DNA of 64,000 nt from Chitinophaga rhizosphaerae. Lineage in GTDB: Bacteria; Bacteroidota; Bacteroidia; Chitinophagales; Chitinophagaceae. The stretch spans positions 310,001-374,000 of the forward strand of contig NZ_RXLO01000006.1 of the NCBI RefSeq assembly GCF_003958645.1. The letters are read 5' to 3'. This document shows positions 54,568 through 61,765 of this stretch, one piece after another. The notes beneath the pieces are model-generated. The model was not told the origin of the DNA, searched no databases, and saw nothing but the letters and a program-made list of their open reading frames with translations. A program made the translations under genes and the position numbers. Numbering within the stretch: position 1 is the stretch's first letter; every line of letters begins with the position of its first letter.

Positions 54568-55791
54568 ATGAGGCATATCCTTCTGACCGTTATCGCCGCC
54601 ATGATATCGATTGTTGCGTTGGCGCAGGATTCCGATGAGCTCTTCCAGCTGGCCCGGAAAGCCGCTTTCGACCGGAAAGATTATCCAGAAGCGATCCGTC
54701 TTTGCCGCCAGGCCCTCACCCAAAGCCCCGACTACGCCGATATCCGTGTTTTCCTCGGACGTATCTACACCTGGAGCGACAAAACCGACAGCGCCCGCGC
54801 CGAGTTCCAGTATATCCTCCAGCGTAAACCAGCGTACGAAGACGCCTACGTGGCCATCGCCGATCTGGAATACTGGAACGACCGTCCCGCAGAAGCCATG
54901 CAGCACATCAATAAAGGACTGGAGTACCATCCCCGGTCCGAGGAGCTGTTGCTTCGCAAAGCCCGTGTGCTGGGGTTCCAGAAAAACCTGCAGGAAGCCG
55001 CCCTTTACGCCAATAAAGTATTGGCCATCAATCCCAATAACGCCGCCGCCCGATCGCTCCTCAGCGGTATCCGCGACCAGGTGCGCAAAAACAAGCTCGA
55101 CCTCAGCTACGATTATACGTATTTCGACAAAAGGTTCGATGACCCCTGGCATATGCTGAGCCTCGCCTACGGCCGGCAAACCCCGATCGGGTCGGTTTTT
55201 GCACGGGTCAATTACGCAAAGAAGTTTGGAGACGACGGCGTGCAGGGCGAAGTGGAGGCTTATCCCCGCTTCTCCAACACCTTTTATTCTTACGTTGGCG
55301 CCGGTTATTCCAACAGTTCCATCTTCCCGAAATACCGTGCCGGCTTCTCCCTTTACGCCAACCTGCCCAAGAGCTTCGAAGCGGAACTGGGCTTCCGGTA
55401 CCTGTATTTCAGCAGTTCCACCTGGGTATACACCGCCTCGCTAGGTAAATACTGGCGCAGCTGGTGGTTCAACTTCCGGACTTACCTCACGCCGGGAGAA
55501 GACAACCTTTCCAAATCCTTCAACCTTAACGCACGCTATTATACCGCAGGGGCCGACGATTTCTGGCTCTTCGGCATCGGAACGGGGATTTCGCCAGACG
55601 ACCAGCGAAACAATATCAACTACGAGATCAATAACAGCCTGATGTCGTACAAATTGAACCTCGGATGGCAAAAAACCTTCCTCCGCCAGAACATCATCGG
55701 CCTTTACGGCACCTGGTATTACGAAGAATTCCGGCCCAGCACCTATGGCAACCAGATCAACCTGGGCGTGAGCCTCATGCGCCGCTTCTAA
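54568..55791 (+). CDS. YaiO-family outer membrane beta-barrel with TPR domain
   Basis: The protein has 407 residues. A signal peptide (1-19, ending ALA-QD) precedes TPR repeats (about 22-165: YPEAIRLCRQALTQSPDYADI, SARAEFQYILQRKPAYEDAYV, EALQHI-type repeats, YANKVLAINPNNAAARSLL), then a YaiO-type barrel (about 175-407) with alternating aromatic strands and C-terminal LMRRF. TPR-plus-barrel proteins such as PgaA and BcsC export polysaccharides. The divergent position to the GT2 operon makes this a likely outer membrane exit for that polymer. Its C-terminal Phe suits the barrel assembly machinery. Confidence 0.85.
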   Translation: MRHILLTVIAAMISIVALAQDSDELFQLARKAAFDRKDYPEAIRLCRQALTQSPDYADIRVFLGRIYTWSDKTDSARAEFQYILQRKPAYEDAYVAIADLEYWNDRPAEAMQHINKGLEYHPRSEELLLRKARVLGFQKNLQEAALYANKVLAINPNNAAARSLLSGIRDQVRKNKLDLSYDYTYFDKRFDDPWHMLSLAYGRQTPIGSVFARVNYAKKFGDDGVQGEVEAYPRFSNTFYSYVGAGYSNSSIFPKYRAGFSLYANLPKSFEAELGFRYLYFSSSTWVYTASLGKYWRSWWFNFRTYLTPGEDNLSKSFNLNARYYTAGADDFWLFGIGTGISPDDQRNNINYEINNSLMSYKLNLGWQKTFLRQNIIGLYGTWYYEEFRPSTYGNQINLGVSLMRRF

Positions 55792-55861
55792 CCGCATCAA
55801 AAATATACCGCGGTGAAAGCTTGCCCCGGACTGGACGACGAATCACCGGGAGTCCGAACAT

Positions 55862-55907
55862 ATTAAAACAAGAAGGTGCCTCGGACGAGGCACCTTCTTG
55901 TTTTAAT
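55862..55907. terminator. Perfect 21-bp hairpin, bidirectional terminator
   Basis: Arms 55862-55882 and 55887-55907 are perfectly complementary around loop GGAC. T-rich ends on both strands serve the convergent YaiO and LTA-synthase-like genes. Confidence 0.9.
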
Positions 55908-55932
55908 GTCGAAAGATTAATCAGTTTTCAAC

Positions 55933-57942
55933 TCACTTCCGCACATACCGGCTATAGAGCGAATCCGGCAGCAATTGGCGGGTTTGTACCATACGGTCGT
56001 TCCGTTTGCGGTATGCAGCAAACCCGGCTTCCAGTTTCCCGGCGGTATCCTCGTCGTCTTCCGGCTCGAGGTCCAAATTCGGGAGGATGCGGTACAACGA
56101 TCCGGAATTCATGAAGTACGGTCCGGCCACGTAATCTGCCAGGTCGTTTTTTGTTTGCATGAGCGGATAATGATGCACATTGCGGAAAGCGCGGGTGGTA
56201 TCGAGGCCCGTGCCCACCCAGGTGGCCTCCTGCGGGATATCCCAGCCGTATTGGCCGGCGAGCAGCCGCGTAAAGGAAGGCGCCACGTCGAAATGCGAAG
56301 AAACGGACGAGAACCGGGTATGCTGGTTCAGCAGCGGCGAATGTACGAGCAGCAGCGTATGGTACCGGTCGATCTTCGAGCGCATGGGGATCTCGGGCAG
56401 CCGGTGGTCGCCCGTGATGAGCACGATCGTGTTCGCATAGTCTTTTCTGGATTGCAGCTGGCGAAAGAAGCCCCGTATGGACGCATCCATATACATCACC
56501 GACGCATACACGTTCAGGTACTGCATATGCGCCGCAGTTTCCTCCGCCGTTAATTTCAATGATTTGATCCGTTGCTCCGCCAGGGCGTTGTAATGTGCCT
56601 GGTCGGGGATCTTGAACGGCGAGTGCGTGGAAACGGTCAGCATGACATCCAGCCGCGGCGCACCGGAATCGGGCGTGGCATCGAAGTATTTACGGAACAG
56701 CTCGTCGTCGCCATACCCCCAGGTAAACCCGCCGCTGTTGGCCGGCAGCAGGTGGTAACCATCGCCGAACGACGATTTATCGATAATGGAATCCACGCCC
56801 TGGTTACGGACGAAAAGGTCCATTTTATCGAAGCTGGCGTCTCCCGCATAGAGGAACCTGGCACCATAGCCGTTATGCCGGGCGAGGTTCATGAGCGTGA
56901 GGGAATTGGGCAAACCGGGTGCCATTTCCGCGAAACCGTTTTTGCCGAAAGGCAGCGATCCCAGCATGGTGGGCAGCACGGCGAACGTCCGTCCACCGCC
57001 GGAAAGCATGTTTTCGAAGTAGAGGCTCCTTCGCCCGAGGGAATCCAGGAAAGGCGTGAAACTCCCCAGGTAAGCGTTGTTGCCCGAAAAGGCACGCCCC
57101 AGCCCTTCCACTAAAATGATCACTACATTGGGCTTCACGGAATCGGCACGGAAGTACGGCTGGAGGTTGTTCCCCGCCGGTTGCGCGTGCAGGAAAGGGA
57201 ACGCGTCCGGCTTCAAATATTTATTCGTAAACAGCGGGTCACCCTTCAAATCCTCCCCCGCTACGCCATAGGCGGCATCGCCGGGGAAAAAGTAATCGGC
57301 CGATTTGGCGAGGAAGAAACCGGTTTTATTGAGGACGATATTCCCTGCATATTCGGACCGCAACCCGCTACGGGTGAGCGACCGCGAAACAGGTATCCAG
57401 AAAAGCAAAATACAGGCCAGTACGAACCAGAACCCGCGCCGGTCGCCCCGGATGCGGCCTCTCACGAACAGCACGATCGCCACGGCAGACACGGCCACGG
57501 CTACCCCGAGGCCCGTCAGCGTGGCCGTTGGCACGGAGCCTGCGGCAGCCCCCACGGTTTGCTTGATGTCGTGCATATTATATCCGAACAGGTCGGCGCC
57601 CAAAGGCACGCTCGTTTGGTGGAAATACAGGTTCAGGGAAAAGCTGACTATCACATACAGGACGATCAGCGAAATGTAAAAAGCGTTGCCGGCCCGGGGG
57701 CTCACCAGCATGTAGAGCAGCAGGAACGGCAGCACGATCCAGCGGATGACGGACAGGAACGTGAGCACATCCGCCCAGAGCGCCCGGCCAATGATCGTCT
57801 GCAACGGCACCGGGAACGTCCCGATCATAAAAAGATCGATGGCGCGGAGCACCAAAATCAATAGGAATAGTAATAAAGACAATAGGAGAAACCTGTTAAA
57901 TGCAGGTATCCACTCATGCAACTTCGGCAATTTTACAATCAT
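55933..57942 (-). CDS. LTA-synthase-like sulfatase-fold membrane enzyme
   Basis: The protein has 669 residues. Five N-terminal membrane helices (about 15-190) precede an extracellular alkaline-phosphatase-superfamily domain (about 265-620): VIILVEGLGRAFSG (metal Glu), nucleophile Thr319 in GGRTFAVLPTMLGSLPFG, GYGDDELF, STHSPFK and TGDHRLPE with the second metal site. The architecture is that of lipoteichoic acid synthase/phosphoglycerol or phosphoethanolamine transferases; in Gram-negative bacteria such enzymes decorate glycans or lipids in the periplasm. It starts 2 bp after the stop of the hybrid kinase, so the two form an operon. It may modify the polymer made by the GT2 operon next to it. 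Confidence 0.85.
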   Translation of the reverse strand: MIVKLPKLHEWIPAFNRFLLLSLLLFLLILVLRAIDLFMIGTFPVPLQTIIGRALWADVLTFLSVIRWIVLPFLLLYMLVSPRAGNAFYISLIVLYVIVSFSLNLYFHQTSVPLGADLFGYNMHDIKQTVGAAAGSVPTATLTGLGVAVAVSAVAIVLFVRGRIRGDRRGFWFVLACILLFWIPVSRSLTRSGLRSEYAGNIVLNKTGFFLAKSADYFFPGDAAYGVAGEDLKGDPLFTNKYLKPDAFPFLHAQPAGNNLQPYFRADSVKPNVVIILVEGLGRAFSGNNAYLGSFTPFLDSLGRRSLYFENMLSGGGRTFAVLPTMLGSLPFGKNGFAEMAPGLPNSLTLMNLARHNGYGARFLYAGDASFDKMDLFVRNQGVDSIIDKSSFGDGYHLLPANSGGFTWGYGDDELFRKYFDATPDSGAPRLDVMLTVSTHSPFKIPDQAHYNALAEQRIKSLKLTAEETAAHMQYLNVYASVMYMDASIRGFFRQLQSRKDYANTIVLITGDHRLPEIPMRSKIDRYHTLLLVHSPLLNQHTRFSSVSSHFDVAPSFTRLLAGQYGWDIPQEATWVGTGLDTTRAFRNVHHYPLMQTKNDLADYVAGPYFMNSGSLYRILPNLDLEPEDDEDTAGKLEAGFAAYRKRNDRMVQTRQLLPDSLYSRYVRK

Positions 57943-57944
57943 AA

Positions 57945-60900
57945 TTATCTTTCAATTTCTTTCTTCAGCAACTCCTTCACCAGGGCGATTTCGTCACGGG
58001 TTTCCTGCCACAGCGCCTTTACCTGGCCAGGTTCGAATTCTGTCAGCATGTCGAGCACGCGCGCCAGGCGCGCCAGTTCCCGCATGCCCACACTGGCCGA
58101 CGTTCCATACAGCTTATGCCCGATAGATTTAACGCCTTTCAGATTCCCTTCCTCTACGAACTGTTCCAACGCTTCGAGCGATTTATCCAATTCCGAGGCC
58201 GTGAGCAGGAGAATGTCTTTCGACACATCGTCATCGTCGCCCAGGTAGCTTTTCAGTACGCTGATATCGAAATGCTGGTTGGCGGAAATGTCCGCTGCCG
58301 CGTCATTCCGCGCCTCCGCATCGGCAGACTGTTCATCCGGCAACCATTTCCGGAGAATGGCGGCAAGGGTCTCCTCCACGATGGGCTTCGGAAGGAAGTC
58401 GTCCATCCCTGCGGAAAAGCTTTTCTCCCGTTCCCCGCTGATATTGCCGGCTGTCAGGGCAATGATGGGCACGCGGCCATCGGATTCCATCGCGCGGATT
58501 TTGTAGGTGGCTTCGTAGCCGTTCAGTTCGGGGATTTGTATGTCCATCAGGATAAGGTCCGGCTGCGTATCCCGGAAAATCCTGACCGCATCCAGCCCGT
58601 TGCCTGCTTCGATGATGGCGGCGGATGGCATGAGTTTGTGGATGATCGTTTTGGTGAGCAGCATGTTCACGGTATTGTCTTCCACCACCAGCACGGTAAC
58701 CTGCCGGTGTTCCAGCGAAACCTCGGGCTGTCCTTCGTCGCGGCCCGCCGTTGCATCGTCTGCCGCATCGCCCTGCTCCACGGGCAACGTCACGTAGAAA
58801 TAGAAAATACTGCCGGATCCGGGGTAGCTGATGAGTTGCAGTTTGCTGCCCATGAGGGCCAGGATTTTATTGGAGATGGCAAGACCGATGCCGGTGCCGC
58901 CGTATTTTTTGGTGGTGGATGCGTCTTCCTGCGCGAAGGCTTCGAAAATCCGTTCCTGCTTGTCGGGTTTGATGCCGATGCCGGTATCGCGCACTTCGAA
59001 TTTGAACGTGGTGTCGCCATTTCGCGCCACGGCGATGGAGCTGATCCGCAGTTCCACCATCCCTTTTTCCGTGAACTTGACGGCGTTGCCGAGGAGGTTG
59101 ACGAGCACCTGTTTGAGGCGCAGCGCGTCTGTATGGATGTAGGCAGGTAATTGCGGCGAGATGCACAACCGGATGTCGAGCCCTTTTTCGCGGCCCTGGT
59201 AGGTTATGATGTCGATGGCTTCCTGTCCGAGGCCGTACAGTTTTACCTTCTCGTTGTGCAGTTCCAGTTTCCCGGCTTCGATCTTCGACAGGTCGAGGAT
59301 ATCGTTGATAATGCTTAGCAATACGTTGGCGCTTTGGTGCACGATGTTGAGATATTGTTGCTGCTGGCCGTTGAGCTTCGTTTTCATGATCAGGTCCGTA
59401 AACCCGATGATGCCGTTGAGCGGCGTTCGGATCTCGTGGCTCATATTGGCGAGGAATTCCGATTTGGCGCTGCTCATCTGTTCCGCCTGCTGTTTGGAGG
59501 CGATGAGGGCCTGTTCCATGCGCTTGCGCTTGGTGATGTCGGTGGCGATGCCGAGGTAGCCGGTCACCTGGTTACGGATATCGCGGATGGGCGTCATCAC
59601 GAGCGATACGATACAGCGGGAACCGTCTTTCTTTACATATATCCATTCCCGTTGTTCCGACCCTTCGCGCTCCGTTTTATAGATGAAGGCGCGCATGGGT
59701 GTTACGTTTTCGCCGGTTTCTTCCGACAATTCCCTCGCCCGGGCTTCCACTTCTTCCTTATCGTGGATGACATGCGCCATCACTTTCCCGATCATTTCCT
59801 CGGAAGTATAGCCGAGCAGCCTTTCCGCGCCCCGGTTGAAGAGGGTGACCACCCCTGTTTTGTCTGTAGCGATGATGCTCACTTCGGAGGCCGATTGCAG
59901 CACTTCCTGCAACAGTTTCCGGGAGCTGGATATTTCGAGCTCTGCTTTCTTTTTATCGTTGATGTCCTGGAAGGCGCCGTACAGCCTTTTGCAGACACCG
60001 TTTTCGAAATCGGCATGCCCTTGCGTGCGCACCCAGCGTTCTTCGCCCTGCCAGGTGACGATCAGCACTTCGAGGTCGAACGAGCGGCCGGTGCGGATGG
60101 CGCGGTTCACGGCGCGGATCACTTTGTTCTGATGCTCGCCTTTCTTGAAAAAGCCGATCGCGGCCTGCAGGTCGGGCTCAAAGTCGTGCGGAACGCCGTG
60201 CAGCTCGCGCGTCATGTCTGCCCAGTACAGTTTGTTTTTCGGTACTTCCGCCACCCAGGCCCCTACCCGCGCAACGGCATTGGTCTGTTCCAGCATTTCC
60301 TTGGTGCGGGCGAGGTCTTTTTCGAGCAGGTATCGTTCGGTGATGTCGATGGCGTTGCCGATCACGTAAGGTTCTTCGTTCTGTCCGGTTTCCAGCACAT
60401 TGCTGAACATCCAGATGCGCCGGGTGCCGTTGCGGTGAACCGTCGTCATTTGCCCGGCGGCCATTCCCTTATCGCGGATTTCCTGTAAATAGGCGGTGAA
60501 TTCGAAGCGGTGGGTTTCGGGCAGCAGATCGGCCAGGTTCATTTTCGACATTTCCGCCACCGTATATCCGAGCAGGTTAGCCCCGGCATAATTGACGGAA
60601 ATGATCTTTCCCCGCAAATCGTGCGTGCACATGAGGCCCTGGCTGTGTTCGAAAAAGGCGCTCAGTTTCTTCTGGCTTTGTTCCAGTAATTCTTCCCTTA
60701 TCCGTTCATCGGTGATATCCCGCCCGATGGCGAAAATGTCTCCGGTATCGGGATCGGAATTGGCCGCCCACTGTATGAGCCGGTAGGCACCGGTTTTGGT
60801 GCGGAAACGGCGGGTGAAGTTGACTTTGTCTTTTCCGCCGCGGATGTTGGTCAGGTTTTTCTCCGCGATTTCCACATCGTCGGGATGGGCGAAATACAGG

Positions 60901-61538
60901 ATCGGGTTCATCATGAGTTCCCGTTCCTCCCAACCGAGGGTTTTCGTGAAAGCCGGGTTCACATTCCGGTAAAAACCATTTGCCTGTACGATGCACATCA
61001 GGTCTTGCGACAGTTCGAACAGCTGTTCGAAATAGCTCCTTTCAATATTTTTCCGCCGTTCCACGATGAGCGACACCACCATTTCCGCCAGCAGTTTAAG
61101 CGATTCCTTCTGTTCCCGGTTGAGGACGCCGGGCTTGCGGTCGAGCACACACAGCGCCCCCAGCGCAAAACCCTCGCGGTCGATCAGCGGGTACCCGGCA
61201 TAATACCGGATATGCTCATCACCGGAAACACCGGGCAATTCCTTAAAACGCGTGTCTTTCGAAGCGTCATTGACTTCGAACAGGTCGGAATGGGAAATCG
61301 TGTATTGGCAGATGGATTCGCTTCGTGGCGTTTCCCCCACATCGAGCCCGGTTTTCGCTTTGATCCATTGCCGGTTTTCATCGATGAGGGTAACGAGCGA
61401 AATCGGCATGCCGCAGATTCGGGACGCAAGGTCCGTCAGCTTTTCATACTCTTCTTCCCGGAACGTGTCCAGGATGTTGTAGCTTCTCAGCGCACGCAGG
61501 CGTGCAGCTTCGTTTTGTGGTACGGGCGGTTTGTTCAT
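57945..61538 (-). CDS. Hybrid sensor kinase: GAF, PAS array, HisKA, REC, HPt
   Basis: The protein has 1197 residues, all soluble. In order: GAF (about 20-165, YNILDTFREEEYEKLTDLAS), four PAS domains (about 170-290, 295-410, 420-540 and 550-680), HisKA with His701 in LANMSHEIRTPLNGI, HATPase_c (LVNLLGNAVKFTEKG, VRDTGIGIKPD, GGTGIGLAIS), a receiver with D999 in LILMDIQIP and a C-terminal HPt with His1141 in SIGHKLYGTSAS. Phosphate can thus flow through the whole H-D-H relay and on to a separate receiver. The REC-only protein at 54108 is the closest free receiver and a plausible acceptor. The downstream sulfatase-fold gene is in the same operon. Confidence 0.93.
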   Translation of the reverse strand: MNKPPVPQNEAARLRALRSYNILDTFREEEYEKLTDLASRICGMPISLVTLIDENRQWIKAKTGLDVGETPRSESICQYTISHSDLFEVNDASKDTRFKELPGVSGDEHIRYYAGYPLIDREGFALGALCVLDRKPGVLNREQKESLKLLAEMVVSLIVERRKNIERSYFEQLFELSQDLMCIVQANGFYRNVNPAFTKTLGWEERELMMNPILYFAHPDDVEIAEKNLTNIRGGKDKVNFTRRFRTKTGAYRLIQWAANSDPDTGDIFAIGRDITDERIREELLEQSQKKLSAFFEHSQGLMCTHDLRGKIISVNYAGANLLGYTVAEMSKMNLADLLPETHRFEFTAYLQEIRDKGMAAGQMTTVHRNGTRRIWMFSNVLETGQNEEPYVIGNAIDITERYLLEKDLARTKEMLEQTNAVARVGAWVAEVPKNKLYWADMTRELHGVPHDFEPDLQAAIGFFKKGEHQNKVIRAVNRAIRTGRSFDLEVLIVTWQGEERWVRTQGHADFENGVCKRLYGAFQDINDKKKAELEISSSRKLLQEVLQSASEVSIIATDKTGVVTLFNRGAERLLGYTSEEMIGKVMAHVIHDKEEVEARARELSEETGENVTPMRAFIYKTEREGSEQREWIYVKKDGSRCIVSLVMTPIRDIRNQVTGYLGIATDITKRKRMEQALIASKQQAEQMSSAKSEFLANMSHEIRTPLNGIIGFTDLIMKTKLNGQQQQYLNIVHQSANVLLSIINDILDLSKIEAGKLELHNEKVKLYGLGQEAIDIITYQGREKGLDIRLCISPQLPAYIHTDALRLKQVLVNLLGNAVKFTEKGMVELRISSIAVARNGDTTFKFEVRDTGIGIKPDKQERIFEAFAQEDASTTKKYGGTGIGLAISNKILALMGSKLQLISYPGSGSIFYFYVTLPVEQGDAADDATAGRDEGQPEVSLEHRQVTVLVVEDNTVNMLLTKTIIHKLMPSAAIIEAGNGLDAVRIFRDTQPDLILMDIQIPELNGYEATYKIRAMESDGRVPIIALTAGNISGEREKSFSAGMDDFLPKPIVEETLAAILRKWLPDEQSADAEARNDAAADISANQHFDISVLKSYLGDDDDVSKDILLLTASELDKSLEALEQFVEEGNLKGVKSIGHKLYGTSASVGMRELARLARVLDMLTEFEPGQVKALWQETRDEIALVKELLKKEIER

Positions 61539-61587
61539 AGTTTCAAATCAGGACTCCTTCTGATTATCACGGACAATAAATATAATG

Positions 61588-61595
61588 CAAAAATA
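61588..61595 (-). promoter_or_regulatory. -7 box TATTTTTG of the hybrid kinase operon
   Basis: Exact TAnnTTTG on the minus strand, 49 bp before ATG 61538, within the T-rich tail of the upstream terminator. Confidence 0.5.
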
Positions 61596-61600
61596 AGAAA

Positions 61601-61626
61601 AGCGCCGCAGAAGAATCTGTGGCGCT
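61601..61626 (-). terminator. Terminator of the caspase-subtilase gene
   Basis: AGCGCCACAG pairs with CTGCGGCGCT (minus strand, one G-T pair) around a 6-base loop, followed on the minus strand by TTTCTTATTTTT. Confidence 0.7.
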
Positions 61627-61765
61627 ATAAACCATATCCTATGAAAAACACTAAAATTGCTTAAATCTTAATGCAAATATCGGCCGGCACGCTTACAACA
61701 CCACTGACGCCGGTCAGTATGCCGGCTGATTTTGGTAAGCGCTCCCGGGGAAACAGCCGTAGCGG

